Shown one piece after another: positions 7,281-15,971 of a DNA stretch of 34,287 bases. Location of the stretch: NCBI GenBank assembly GCA_047627915.1, contig JBLHTZ010000025.1, forward strand, positions 1 through 34,287. Direction: 5' to 3'. This stretch comes from NORP294 sp047627915. Lineage in GTDB: Bacteria; Bacteroidota; Bacteroidia; Flavobacteriales_E; Vicingaceae. Position numbers and translations under genes: made by a program. Below the pieces are notes generated by a model, which was not told where the DNA came from, ran no database searches, and saw nothing but the letters and a program-made list of their open reading frames with translations. Positions within the stretch are counted from its first letter, which is position 1, and every line of letters starts with the position of its first letter.

Positions 7281-7781
7281 ATGAAAACGCATTTTTCTAT
7301 TGTAGTTTGGATGTTGGTGGTTTCAATGTCTTTAAGAATGTTGATTTATGTTCAAAATTGGCAACTGACCTCATTGGAGTACATTTATTTTTTTGGAAAT
7401 CCTTTCATCATGATGATAGGAATCTTTCTAGGAATTAGACTTTACAAGCAATTAAATGAGAGGAAGACATCGTTTCTGTCAGATGTAAAGGCAGGAATGA
7501 AAGTTGCAGCAATGTACGCTGTTCTTATGGCCGCTTTTGCCTATTTATATTACAGTCTGATTGATAGCGAATATTTAGTATTGAAGCTAGAAACTCAAAT
7601 TCAAACTGCTATAGAAAATGGAGCAAATGAAGGTAGTGTCATAAAGCATAGAGAAAATGGAAGTTTTTTCCTTTCTGCTTACTTTATGAGTACAATTACT
7701 TTAGTTGGGTTCATTATTTTAGGGACATTCTACTCTTCTCTCATTACTTTTTTCGTTCGAAAAGCAAGAAACGAAGTCTAA
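7281..7781 (+). CDS. DUF4199-like four-helix membrane protein
   Basis: A 166-residue protein with four likely transmembrane segments: residues about 7-25, 35-52, 70-92 and 133-158. The soluble stretch FLSDVKAGMKVAAMYAVLMAAF followed by an aromatic YLYYSLIDSEYL resembles the core of DUF4199, a Bacteroidota family of unknown function. A loop of about 35 residues (EYLVLKLETQIQTAIENGA onward) separates the third and fourth helices. The gene follows rho after only three bases, so it is cotranscribed with it. Its stop overlaps that of the convergent mpl by four bases. DUF4293, another rho-linked family, is the main alternative assignment. Confidence 0.6.
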   Translation: MKTHFSIVVWMLVVSMSLRMLIYVQNWQLTSLEYIYFFGNPFIMMIGIFLGIRLYKQLNERKTSFLSDVKAGMKVAAMYAVLMAAFAYLYYSLIDSEYLVLKLETQIQTAIENGANEGSVIKHRENGSFFLSAYFMSTITLVGFIILGTFYSSLITFFVRKARNEV

Positions 7782-9127
7782 ACCAACTCTTGGGCAAATT
7801 CATTTAAGTTCAATCCATCAAAGTTTCCTGAGGTCATTAATAGCACCACAGAGTTGTTAAGATTCTGTGATTTTAGATAACCGGTAACTAAGTTGGCATC
7901 GTCATACACCGTGACCTTTGATGGAAGAAATGCTTCTTCGACATCTTGTTTTGTTATGGTTTCTAGTCCTTTGTGTTGAATCGTTTTAGGATTAAAGAAG
8001 ACTATCGCTTCGTCAGTTTGACTCATACAACCTGAATATTCTTGAAGAAAGGTCTTATTAAGGCTACTAAAGGTATGCAGCTCCATACAAGCGATCACTT
8101 TTTTATTGGCGTATTGTTTTTTTACTGCTGCACTTGTTGCTTTAAGCTTGGAAGGAGAGTGAGCAAAATCTTTATAGACAACAGTTTGTTCACTTCTTGC
8201 AATTTCTTCTAGTCGTTTTGCAGCACCACCAAAACTTTGAATAGCAGTGTAAAAATCCCTTTCCTCAATACCTAATTCTACACAAACGATTAACGCAGCC
8301 ATCATGTTTTGAAGGTTATGTTCACCAAATATTTTTAACGGCAGCCAACCATAGTTTGTGCCTATTGTAGTAATCCCATTTTCAATTTTATGAGTCGGCG
8401 TAGTATAAGGTTTGAGTCTTATTGAATTGGACTCTTTAGCGATTTTTCTTAATTCTTCATCTCCATGAAAATAAGTAAGTAATCCATCTTGTTCTATGGT
8501 GTCTTTAAACAAATAAAATTGTTCGACATAGTTTTCAAAGGTTGGGAAAACGTTAATGTGATCCCAGGCTACTCCGCTTAAAACGGCAATGTGTGGTTTA
8601 TACCATAAAAACTTAGGTCTCCTGTCGATAGGTGAGGACAGGTACTCATCTCCTTCTATAACCATAATAGGAGCATCGGAAAAACTGACCATGGTTTCAA
8701 ATCCCTCTAATTGTGCTCCAACTAAATAGTCAAACTTTATGCCTTGATGTTGAAGAACGTGCAGAATCATCGAGGTGATAGAAGTTTTGCCGTGGCTGCC
8801 ACCAATTACAATTCTCTTTTTGTCTTTAGCTTGTTCGTAGACATACTCGGGATAAGAATAAATCTTAAGACCTAACTCCTGAGCTTTTAGCAGTTCCGGG
8901 TTCTCCTTTTTTGCATGCATTCCTAGAATTATAACATCTAGCTCAGCAGAGATGGATGAAGGGTTCCACCCCTCACTTTTAGGCAATAATCCATATTTTT
9001 CGAGTCTTCCTTTCGAAGGTTCAAAAATTTCATCGTCAGATCCGCTAACGGTAAATCCTTTTTTGTACAATGCTATTGCCATGTTGTGCATGGCGCTTCC
9101 CCCAATGGCTATAAAGTGAACTTTCAT
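7778..9127 (-). CDS. mpl: UDP-N-acetylmuramate:L-Ala-gamma-D-Glu-meso-Dap ligase (murein recycling)
   Basis: Mpl joins recovered tripeptide to UDP-MurNAc, returning peptidoglycan fragments to synthesis. The 449-residue protein is a Mur ligase: an N-terminal Rossmann-like domain (HFIAIGGSAMHNMAIAL), the ATP-binding IGGSHGKTSITSMIL (residues 108-122), and the central VIEGDEYLSSPIDRRPKF. VAWDHINVFPTFENY and the C-terminal DFAHSPSKLKATSAAVK follow. The first glycine motif, GGSAMHNMA, is typical of Mpl rather than MurC. It implies a Dap-type peptidoglycan and an uptake route for muropeptides not encoded here. The stop codon overlaps the convergent DUF4199-like gene by four bases. Confidence 0.93.
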   Translation of the reverse strand: MKVHFIAIGGSAMHNMAIALYKKGFTVSGSDDEIFEPSKGRLEKYGLLPKSEGWNPSSISAELDVIILGMHAKKENPELLKAQELGLKIYSYPEYVYEQAKDKKRIVIGGSHGKTSITSMILHVLQHQGIKFDYLVGAQLEGFETMVSFSDAPIMVIEGDEYLSSPIDRRPKFLWYKPHIAVLSGVAWDHINVFPTFENYVEQFYLFKDTIEQDGLLTYFHGDEELRKIAKESNSIRLKPYTTPTHKIENGITTIGTNYGWLPLKIFGEHNLQNMMAALIVCVELGIEERDFYTAIQSFGGAAKRLEEIARSEQTVVYKDFAHSPSKLKATSAAVKKQYANKKVIACMELHTFSSLNKTFLQEYSGCMSQTDEAIVFFNPKTIQHKGLETITKQDVEEAFLPSKVTVYDDANLVTGYLKSQNLNNSVVLLMTSGNFDGLNLNEFAQELV

Positions 9128-9248
9128 ACCTCTAAAATAGTTCGGAATTATACGCTGTGATTGGGTCCGTCTGATAGTTATTAACTGAGAGTGTTTAATA
9201 CTTGAATTCTACTTGAAACAATTCGAGGTTGTCAATTCCTAATTGTCT

Positions 9249-10910
9249 CTACACATATTCGTTCCATTCAGACATGCCCGTCCTATTTGTACCACCTGCA
9301 GTTTCAGTAAAAAATTCTCTTGAAATATCCACTAGTTCAGCGTTCATTTTTTCATAAAGTAGTTTAATCGCTTTTACGCTTAAACGGGTGTTTATTTTAC
9401 TTTCTAGTTCACGTTTTTTTATTTCAACCAAGTCGAAGTACATGTTAACAAATGCAATGCTATTAGGGCTTTCGTCTAAGTTTGAATAGCTTGTAAAAGG
9501 GTCTAGAATCGTTACCAGTTGAACTTCATTTGAGTCTTCTGTTTGATTGATATCCATAAATATTTTCACATCCAAATTATATTTTAAATAAACATTCATG
9601 TATTTCCTAGCTGAAGACTTGTCTTTTATATCATTCAAGCGCATGCGACTCGTAGACCATTTTCGATAAGTTGGTTCGCTGAAACTTATTTCTCTCGTTA
9701 TTGGATTGTAGGAAAAGGAATCAATTAGGTTGGTGGTATTACTTTCTATAAACAACCGCTTTTCAGATTCCTTTGCCATTAGTTTAAACTCTGTATTTTT
9801 TTTCCAGAAGGAAAAGTTATACGGTGCCAGATTTATTCCTTGATAGTCGTTTAACCTGTATGTTTTAGAAAAAAAAGGAAGAATGAATTGTTCATTATAG
9901 TTATATGCAAAAAGCACAGCTTTGGTTTCAACTTTCACCTGTTGCTTGTTAGTTCTAGTGTAATTTAACTGGTAATTAAAATCGATTGACTTGATGGTAT
10001 TTACTCCCGATTTAAGTTCGAAGTTTTTTGTGATGTCAAAACTAATTTTTGATATCTTTTCCGCATTACTAACCGCTACAAAAGGAGAGTTGGCACCAAA
10101 ATCATTCTGCAGTCGAACTTTGATCAACACTTGGTTTGCAGAATCTACCCACAAACGGCCATAAAATTTTCCTTCCTTTTCTCGTTCTTGAAAATCAATA
10201 ACATAAACAGTTTTTTGATCTTGAATAAACTTTTCGTGAAAGCTTAATTTAAATTTTTTCTGAAGCTTTTGTTCGTTCCATTCTAATGGAGAACCGGGGA
10301 AGTATAAGTTGAAGTCTAAAGTTTTGTGCAGGTTTATTCCACTGCTTGTGCCCATTGAAATGTAGGAGTTGTTTTCAAATTTAGACAGGTAAATTTTTCC
10401 TGTTTTTAATTCTAAGTCTTTGACATCGTGATCTTGATAGGTACCATTGTAATAGGCTTCCACCAATTCAACTTGTTTGTTATTAATCATGCTTTTTAAT
10501 AGAAAATAAGATTTGGCACTTTTCATCTCTGTTAGCCTATTTTTCCTACAATCAGCAACTAAACGATACAAAAAATTGCTCTCAGCATTCACTGTAATAG
10601 CTTCAATATTTATTGATTTTGGCGATAAACATACTTTAGTAATCGTTTTGTATTCGCTTACTGGTATGGTTTTTTTCTTGTAACCAATATATGTGACATG
10701 TAAGGTATTGTCTGGGGTGGTTATAAAACTAAAGTTCCCTTCAAAGTTACATGCAGTTCCTGTTTGGTATTTAACACTAACAACATTCGCAAAGGGGAGT
10801 TTCTCTTTACTTTGACAATCCAAAACTTGAAGTTGAATAGTAACTTTCTCTTGAGTGTATGCGTTCAAGTAAAAAGAAAAGAATAAAAGAATAGTTGCTA
10901 TTTTGTGCAT
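9249..10910 (-). CDS. Secreted protein with N-terminal carboxypeptidase-regulatory-like domain
   Basis: A 553-residue exported protein. After a signal peptide (MHKIATILLFFSFYLNAYTQ) residues 22-95 form a CarboxypepD_reg-like beta sandwich: LQVLDCQSKEKLPFANVVSV, then NFEGNFSF and LHVTYIGYKKKTI. This domain usually precedes TonB-dependent receptors, but no plug or 22-strand barrel follows. The rest (about 110-553) is beta-rich, with segments such as VIDFQEREKEGKFYGRLWVD that resemble outer-membrane-linked DUF5686-type or related Bacteroidota proteins. A role at the outer membrane is likely; the function is unknown. It lies 121 bases upstream of mpl on the same strand and is divergent from the DUF3667 gene. 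I see no clear -7 box for it. Confidence 0.65.
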   Translation of the reverse strand: MHKIATILLFFSFYLNAYTQEKVTIQLQVLDCQSKEKLPFANVVSVKYQTGTACNFEGNFSFITTPDNTLHVTYIGYKKKTIPVSEYKTITKVCLSPKSINIEAITVNAESNFLYRLVADCRKNRLTEMKSAKSYFLLKSMINNKQVELVEAYYNGTYQDHDVKDLELKTGKIYLSKFENNSYISMGTSSGINLHKTLDFNLYFPGSPLEWNEQKLQKKFKLSFHEKFIQDQKTVYVIDFQEREKEGKFYGRLWVDSANQVLIKVRLQNDFGANSPFVAVSNAEKISKISFDITKNFELKSGVNTIKSIDFNYQLNYTRTNKQQVKVETKAVLFAYNYNEQFILPFFSKTYRLNDYQGINLAPYNFSFWKKNTEFKLMAKESEKRLFIESNTTNLIDSFSYNPITREISFSEPTYRKWSTSRMRLNDIKDKSSARKYMNVYLKYNLDVKIFMDINQTEDSNEVQLVTILDPFTSYSNLDESPNSIAFVNMYFDLVEIKKRELESKINTRLSVKAIKLLYEKMNAELVDISREFFTETAGGTNRTGMSEWNEYV

Positions 10911-10987
10911 GCGCTTTGGAAGCTATTAAAAATGAATTTATTGTCTAGTTGTATAAATTAATTTATTTTAGTTAAAGAATATTCAAA

Positions 10988-11016
10988 TTGTGCATTACTG
11001 CAAATTGTTACTTTCG
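10988..11016 (+). promoter_or_regulatory. Promoter for the DUF3667 gene (TTG-N18-TACTTTCG)
   Basis: TTG at 10988-10990, an 18-base spacer and TACTTTCG at 11009-11016, one base off the TAnnTTTG consensus. It ends 16 bases before the TTG start codon at 11033. Confidence 0.5.
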
Positions 11017-11032
11017 CTTAAAATCGGCTTAA

Positions 11033-11770
11033 TTGAAAAATTGTCCTAATTGTAATGAAACCATTTCCAAGACTTTTATGTTTTGTCCATCCTGTGGTCA
11101 AGAAGTAAAATTGGACCAAAGCGTAGGTAGCCTATTGACTCATTTTTTAAACGACTACTTTACTTTTGATTCAAAAATAATAAGGAGTGTATTACCGCTA
11201 ATTTCTAAACCGGCTTTTTTAACTATAGAATACTTAAGGGGCAGAAGGGTTCAATACATTGCTCCGTTCCGGTTGTTCATTTTTTTAAGTTTGATTTTCT
11301 TTCTCTTAATAAGCTGGTCTAATTCAAGCTCAATAAGTCTGAATGAGGAGGTAAATGGTTTCAATGAAGCTTTTTGGAATCGTTTTTTCGACTCTTGGTT
11401 GCCAAAATTATTTTTCTTTTTATTACCGCTGTTTGCCTTGATAATTGCTTGGCTCTATAGAAGACAGAAAAGAGGAATGATGCCTCATTTCCTATTTGCT
11501 TTACATTTTCATTCTTCCTTATTTTTTATGGGAATAATATATGCTGTAGTGAGTTATATTTTTAGAAAACTTGAATGGTTGATTTTTAACGAAATATTCT
11601 TGGGCCTTTGTGGACTTTACTTAGCATATTATTTATGGAAAAGTTTGCGCAGAATGTATTCAGAATCTAGGTTAAAAACGAGTTGGAAGTTTATTGTTCT
11701 GGTGGTTTTATATGGAATATTACTCATCGCATTTACCTTTATCTTACTGCTCTTTAGCTATAATTATTAA
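11033..11770 (+). CDS. DUF3667 zinc-ribbon membrane protein
   Basis: A 245-residue protein with an N-terminal zinc ribbon (C4-P-N-C7 and C18-P-S-C21). A DUF3667 core follows (residues about 30-80, LTHFLNDYFTFDSKIIRSVL and FLTIEYLRGRRVQYIAPFRL), then four or five hydrophobic helices (about 83-100, 125-145, 157-177, 185-200 and 220-243). The family is common in Bacteroidota and has no known function. The start is a TTG at 11033: an in-frame TAA directly precedes it, and the next ATG would delete the first Cys pair. The conserved ribbon therefore supports the TTG. A dehydrogenase gene follows after 24 bases, probably in the same operon. Confidence 0.8.
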   Translation: MKNCPNCNETISKTFMFCPSCGQEVKLDQSVGSLLTHFLNDYFTFDSKIIRSVLPLISKPAFLTIEYLRGRRVQYIAPFRLFIFLSLIFFLLISWSNSSSISLNEEVNGFNEAFWNRFFDSWLPKLFFFLLPLFALIIAWLYRRQKRGMMPHFLFALHFHSSLFFMGIIYAVVSYIFRKLEWLIFNEIFLGLCGLYLAYYLWKSLRRMYSESRLKTSWKFIVLVVLYGILLIAFTFILLLFSYNY

Positions 11771-11794
11771 CTTCGTGGACCTAAATTGAAGTGC

Positions 11795-13000
11795 ATGAAA
11801 ATAGGTATAATACAAGAAGGTAAAACACCACCAGATAAAAGAGTTCCATTTACACCACAACAATGTAAGTCAATCGTTGAGGAGTATCCTGAAGTTGAGC
11901 TTTACATTGAAAGAAGCCCCATTCGAGCTTTTGAAGATAAACAATATGAAAACTTAGGTTTGAATATGGTGGAGGACCTATCTCATGTAGATGTGATTTT
12001 CGGAGTGAAGGAAGTGAACATTGAAGATTTAATTCCCAATAAGACACACTTTTTCTTTTCTCATACCATTAAAGAGCAGCCTTATAATCGAGATTTGTTG
12101 CAAGCGGTAATCGATAAAAATATACAACTAGTAGATTATGAGGTGTTGACAGAAACAAATGGCAGAAGGTTGGTTGGTTTTGGTAGATATGCTGGAATTG
12201 TTGGTACTTACAACGCTTTTATTGCATACGGTGTTCGAACTGGGAAATATAGTTTAAAGCCTGCTAATCAATGTGAAGATCGGAAGGAAATGGAAAGTGA
12301 ATTACCTAAAATTACCCTACCAAGTGATTACAAAATTGCGTTAACAGGACTAGGTAGAGTGGCAGGAGGAGCCATTGAAGTGTTACAAAAAATGGGTGTT
12401 AAACAAGTTGATCCGGCCTCCTTCTTAACTGAGCAGTTCGATGAGCCAGTTTTTACACAACTTTCAGTAGAAGATTATTTTAAAAAGAAAGGTGGGGGAG
12501 AGTTTGAACGAAATTACGCCTATTCGAATGCAAAAGAGTTTGACTCGGATTTTATGAAGTTTGCTCAAATAGCTAATATGTATATCCCTTGTCATTTTTG
12601 GGATGCTGAAGGTCCTAATGTTTTCTCTAAAGAAGAGTTGGCTTCAACTGAATTTAATATTGATGTTATTGCTGATATCAGTTGTGACATTGCAGGTCCT
12701 ATTCCATCTACCATTCGCCCATCAACTGTGGCTTTGCCAATATATGAGGTGAATAAAAAAACATTGGAAGAAGTTGCATTAAGTAGCAAAGATAGTGTCA
12801 CTGTAATGGCAGTTGATAATTTGCCTTGTGAATTGCCAAAAGATGCGTCAGAAGACTTTGGTGGAGAGTTGTTGAATAACATTTTACCAGCTTTGATAAA
12901 AGCAGACCCCGATTCAATTATTGACCGAGCAACCATTGCAAGGGATGGTGATTTGAATTCGCATTTTGAGTATTTGAGAGATTATTTGGAAGGAAAGTAA
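11795..13000 (+). CDS. Saccharopine dehydrogenase-like (lysine-forming type) / AlaDH-PNT superfamily oxidoreductase
   Basis: A 401-residue NAD(P)-dependent enzyme of the alanine dehydrogenase/pyridine nucleotide transhydrogenase/LYS1 fold. The N-terminal KIGIIQEGKTPPDKRVPFTP carries the Arg and Lys pattern of LYS1-type substrate binding; KEVNIEDL and THFFFSHTIKEQ follow. The Rossmann motif is IALTGLGRVAGGAIEVL, and the C-terminal part has DISCDIAGPIPSTIRPST and AVDNLPCELPKDASE. These match the Bacteroidota enzymes annotated as lysine-forming saccharopine dehydrogenase-like, so a role in lysine or another amino acid is likely but unproven. I use the ATG at 11795 (MKIGII); a TTG at 11786 would add three residues. 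The gene ends before a strong terminator. Confidence 0.8.
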   Translation: MKIGIIQEGKTPPDKRVPFTPQQCKSIVEEYPEVELYIERSPIRAFEDKQYENLGLNMVEDLSHVDVIFGVKEVNIEDLIPNKTHFFFSHTIKEQPYNRDLLQAVIDKNIQLVDYEVLTETNGRRLVGFGRYAGIVGTYNAFIAYGVRTGKYSLKPANQCEDRKEMESELPKITLPSDYKIALTGLGRVAGGAIEVLQKMGVKQVDPASFLTEQFDEPVFTQLSVEDYFKKKGGGEFERNYAYSNAKEFDSDFMKFAQIANMYIPCHFWDAEGPNVFSKEELASTEFNIDVIADISCDIAGPIPSTIRPSTVALPIYEVNKKTLEEVALSSKDSVTVMAVDNLPCELPKDASEDFGGELLNNILPALIKADPDSIIDRATIARDGDLNSHFEYLRDYLEGK

Positions 13001-13009
13001 ATTCTATGC

Positions 13010-13035
13010 AGAGGTTCTAATATAGCTAGACCTCT
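13010..13035. other. Stem-loop upstream of the terminator
   Basis: AGAGG at 13010-13014 pairs with CCTCT at 13031-13035 and TCTA at 13016-13019 with TAGA at 13027-13030. This gives a nine-pair stem with a one-base bulge and a seven-base loop, ten bases after the dehydrogenase stop. It has no T tract, so by itself it is not a terminator; it may protect the mRNA 3' end. Confidence 0.4.
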
Positions 13036-13084
13036 ATGACCTTGAGCAGAATTTATCTCATGCAATGAATAAACATAAAGGAAC

Positions 13085-13118
13085 AAAAAAGGTGCACGCT
13101 TTAACGTGCACCTTTTTT
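13085..13118. terminator. Bidirectional intrinsic terminator
   Basis: GGTGCACG and CGTGCACC form a perfect GC-rich stem around a six-base loop (CTTTAA), flanked by A6 on one side and T6 on the other. The structure therefore works on both strands. It lies between two convergent genes, ending the dehydrogenase operon (plus) and the S9 peptidase/lipoprotein operon (minus). Confidence 0.9.
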
Positions 13119-13142
13119 GATTATGAAGTATAAAACTGTTGT

Positions 13143-13673
13143 TTATTGTCCTAATACTTTTGCGTCAATAAGAAATATTGTGTTAATGTTTATTTCGTGA
13201 TCCTGTACAATTGCTTCGTCGGTTGTTGTAGCGACCCTAATTGAGAATTTATTGGCAGTAATGTAATCTTTAATATTAGCTCCAGTAGTGGTCAAATTTA
13301 AAGAGGTTATTCCGTTAGCGATATCTGTATTAGATCCTAAAGGTACTTCAGAAAGACCTTCCGAATTAATAAAAACTTCTATCGATTTTAAAAAGTTAAA
13401 ATTGCTGTCAGCAGGAGTTATGATTGTTAAGGTCATTGATTGAAGTTTAATTTCATCAATAGACGCTGCATTTGTATTATTACCCGCGAAAGTCGACTGA
13501 GAATTGGTTGGTATTTCAGGCGTTGCTAAGTTAACGGGAATATTAATTAGGGTATTGGCAGGAATCGTGACTTGATTGTCAAAATTCATGGTAAACTGAG
13601 TTAATTTCTCAACCTCTTCACATCCGCTAAAGGCTATTAAAATTAACGCTAATGCTATAATTCTACTTTTCAT
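13143..13673 (-). CDS. Small lipoprotein of unknown function
   Basis: A 176-residue protein with a lipoprotein signal (MKSRIIALALILIAFSGC; Cys18). The mature part is rich in Thr, Asn and Ile, with regular alternation (FTMNFDNQVTIPANTLINIP, IKLQSMTLTIITP, ANKFSIRVATTTDE) that predicts a beta-sandwich. I do not recognise a family. The ATG overlaps the last 11 bases of the S9 peptidase gene, so its translation is probably coupled to the peptidase, and the two may act together at the envelope. It is read out by the bidirectional terminator at 13085-13118. Confidence 0.7.
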   Translation of the reverse strand: MKSRIIALALILIAFSGCEEVEKLTQFTMNFDNQVTIPANTLINIPVNLATPEIPTNSQSTFAGNNTNAASIDEIKLQSMTLTIITPADSNFNFLKSIEVFINSEGLSEVPLGSNTDIANGITSLNLTTTGANIKDYITANKFSIRVATTTDEAIVQDHEININTIFLIDAKVLGQ

Positions 13674-15852
13674 CTATTTCTGCTTTAGGGTTAAAGTTTA
13701 CATCAGCATTTGTATTCCAAAGCACAAAGCTCCATACATCTGCCCATTCTTCAATTACTTTTTCTGTTGGTTTTCCTGAGCCATGTCCGGCATTTACATC
13801 TACTCGAACTAGTACAGGGTTATCACCTTCGTGCTTCGCTTGTAGTTCAGATATAAACTTCATGCTGTGAGCCGGTACAACTCTATCATCATGGTCACCG
13901 GTAACTACCATGGTAGCTGGATAAGAAGTTCCTTGCACTACATTGTGCAATGGAGAGTAAGAAACTAAGTTTTTAAAATTCTCCTCATCTGTATCGCTTC
14001 TGCCATATTCACCGGCCCAAGCCCAACCAATGGTAAATTTATGATAGCGCAGCATGTCTAACACGCCAACACCTGGTATTGAAACTTTCATTAAATCAGG
14101 TCGCTGAGTCATAACTGCACCGGCTAATAGACCTCCATTTGATCTGCCGTGAATGGCCAATTTATCAGAACTAGTATACTTTGCTTCTATTAAGTGCTCT
14201 GCTGCCGCGATAAAATCATCAAACACATTTTGCTTGTTCAATCTCCATCCTGCTGTGTGCCAGTCTTCTCCAAATTCGCTACCACCACGTAAATTAGCAA
14301 CAGCATAAATACCCCCTTGCTCTAAGAATACAGTATTTATGGCAGAAAATCTTGGTGTTATACTAATGTTAAATCCTCCGTACCCGTACAAGAAGGTTGG
14401 GTTGTTCCCATCTAATTTAGTTCCTTTTTTATACGTAATAAACATTGGAATTTTTGTGCCGTCTTTTGAAGGGTAAAAAACTTGCTCTGTTAAATACTCA
14501 TCTCCTTTGAAAGCTGTTTTTGGTTGAAAGAATAGTTCAGTTTTGTTTGCATCTATTTCGTATTGATAAATTTCGGTTGGAGTAGTGTACGAGGTGTATG
14601 AATAAAATGCTGTATTTTCATCCTTGTCTCCACTAAACCCAGCAATACCTATCCCCGGTAATTCAATGTCATATAGATAATTGGCAGCTGAATCATACAC
14701 TTCTAACTTCGACTGTACATTTTTCATGTAATTGGCAATCATTTTATCACCTGCCAATGAAACACCTCTAAGTACGTATTCTTTTTCAGGAATAAAGTCT
14801 ACCCAGTTTTCTTGAGTTGGATTCTTAAGGTCAACCAAACAAATTCGGTTATTTGGCGCATTATAGTTAGTATTTACTAAGAATTTACCATCACCTATGT
14901 GGTCTAAAATGTAATTGTCAGTTTCGTAGTTGTCAACTAAGCTTACAAAGTCACCGCCATTTTTTAAGTCTTTTACCATTAAAGAGTTTCCGTTGGTCGA
15001 TTCTGAAGTACTCACAACTAGATAAACTTCATCATCGGTAATTCCTGCTCCTGCATTCCGTTGCGGGTGCTCTTTGTCTTCATATACCAGTCGGTCTTCC
15101 TTTTGAGAGGTACCCAAAGTATGGTAATAAATCTTATGAAATTCATTTTTTCCTGAATAATCTGAACCTTCTGTTGGTGGGTCGTAAGAACTGTAGTAGA
15201 AACCATTTTTGTACCACGAAATACCGCTAAACTTTACCCAGTTTACTTTGTCTTCCAGTAAAGATTGGGTTTCTAAATCCATCACGTTTATTTCTACCCA
15301 ATCAGAGCCGGCCTTAGAAATCCCATATGCCATATATCTGTTGTCTTTCGAGAAACCCATCCCGTTTAATGAGGTAGTTCCTTCTTTAGACATGGTATTC
15401 GGATCTAACAAAACTTGTTGTTCTCCATCTAATCCTTTCTGAATGTATAATACACTTTGGTTTTGAATGCCATCGTTTTTGTACATAAAGTAGTTGTCTC
15501 CTTTTTTAAAGGGAGCACTAACCTTTTCATAATTCCAAAGTTCAGTTAATCGCGCTTCAAGGTCTTCTCTGTAAGGAATTTGCTTTAAATAGTCAAAAGT
15601 TACCTCGTTTTGTGCTTTTACCCAAGCTCCTGTTTCTTCAGACGTGTCGTTTTCAAGCCATCTGTAAGGGTCTGCAATTGAAGTTCCAAAGTAATCCTCA
15701 ACAATAGTGTCTTTCCTTACATCTGGGTATGCATTTATACTAATTTCCTTTCGCGGAGTTATTTCCAAGTTGTCATCTTTTTCGGTTGTGTTTTTTTCGC
15801 CACAGGCAATTATTCCAAGCCCGGCTACAAACAACAGTGCTGATTTATTCAT
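13663..15852 (-). CDS. Prolyl oligopeptidase-family (S9A) lipoprotein
   Basis: A 729-residue serine peptidase. A lipoprotein signal (MNKSALLFVAGLGIIAC) is followed by the S9 N-terminal segment DYFGTSIADPYRWLEND, a beta-propeller (about 80-450), and an alpha/beta-hydrolase domain. The catalytic Ser is at about 571 (HGRSNGGLLAGAV), the Asp at about 656 (VTGDHDDRVVP) and the His at about 690 (NAGHGSGKP). NLRGGSEFGEDWH is the usual pre-active-site segment. Such enzymes cut short peptides after proline; this one should sit in the periplasm or on a membrane surface. I choose the ATG at 15852; the frame extends to 15942, but only the internal start exposes the signal peptide, and a TAAGTTTG box lies inside the extension. 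A divergent gene encodes a second peptidase-type lipoprotein. Confidence 0.95.
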   Translation of the reverse strand: MNKSALLFVAGLGIIACGEKNTTEKDDNLEITPRKEISINAYPDVRKDTIVEDYFGTSIADPYRWLENDTSEETGAWVKAQNEVTFDYLKQIPYREDLEARLTELWNYEKVSAPFKKGDNYFMYKNDGIQNQSVLYIQKGLDGEQQVLLDPNTMSKEGTTSLNGMGFSKDNRYMAYGISKAGSDWVEINVMDLETQSLLEDKVNWVKFSGISWYKNGFYYSSYDPPTEGSDYSGKNEFHKIYYHTLGTSQKEDRLVYEDKEHPQRNAGAGITDDEVYLVVSTSESTNGNSLMVKDLKNGGDFVSLVDNYETDNYILDHIGDGKFLVNTNYNAPNNRICLVDLKNPTQENWVDFIPEKEYVLRGVSLAGDKMIANYMKNVQSKLEVYDSAANYLYDIELPGIGIAGFSGDKDENTAFYSYTSYTTPTEIYQYEIDANKTELFFQPKTAFKGDEYLTEQVFYPSKDGTKIPMFITYKKGTKLDGNNPTFLYGYGGFNISITPRFSAINTVFLEQGGIYAVANLRGGSEFGEDWHTAGWRLNKQNVFDDFIAAAEHLIEAKYTSSDKLAIHGRSNGGLLAGAVMTQRPDLMKVSIPGVGVLDMLRYHKFTIGWAWAGEYGRSDTDEENFKNLVSYSPLHNVVQGTSYPATMVVTGDHDDRVVPAHSMKFISELQAKHEGDNPVLVRVDVNAGHGSGKPTEKVIEEWADVWSFVLWNTNADVNFNPKAEIDEK

Positions 15853-15869
15853 TGAATTGTAATTTGTGT

Positions 15870-15877
15870 CAAACTTA
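15870..15877 (-). promoter_or_regulatory. -7 box (TAAGTTTG) for the S9 peptidase operon
   Basis: TAAGTTTG on the minus strand matches TAnnTTTG and ends 17 bases before the ATG at 15852. I see no clear -33 element. Confidence 0.45.
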
Positions 15878-15925
15878 AGGCTTTTTGCGGGAAATGTTTT
15901 CTCTTGTAGATTGTGGTTAAGAGGT

Positions 15926-15955
15926 TTAATCAATTCAATCATTCTATTATCTTTG
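15926..15955 (+). promoter_or_regulatory. Promoter for the DUF885 gene (TTA-N19-TATCTTTG)
   Basis: TATCTTTG at 15948-15955 matches the -7 consensus, with TTA in place of TTG 19 bases upstream. The -7 box ends 16 bases before the ATG at 15972. Confidence 0.5.
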
Positions 15956-15971
15956 AAAAAAATAAATTAGT

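Noticed and set aside
9128..9248. Possible regulatory element with the short inverted repeat AGTTATTAACT upstream of mpl
   Set aside because: The repeat is only five bases per arm in A/T-rich DNA and is expected by chance; I also found no convincing -33/-7 pair.
15209..15442. Plus-strand open frame inside the S9 peptidase gene
   Set aside because: It lies wholly within a gene of certain identity, has no family features and no start signals. The other overlapping frames at 689-871, 2338-2559, 3674-3940, 6037-6339, 12592-12936, 19022-19213, 23362-23616 and 32736-32978 were dropped for the same reason.
15853..15942. Upstream in-frame ATG that would add 30 residues to the S9 peptidase
   Set aside because: It would bury the lipoprotein signal peptide and cover a TAAGTTTG box; the ATG at 15852 is better.
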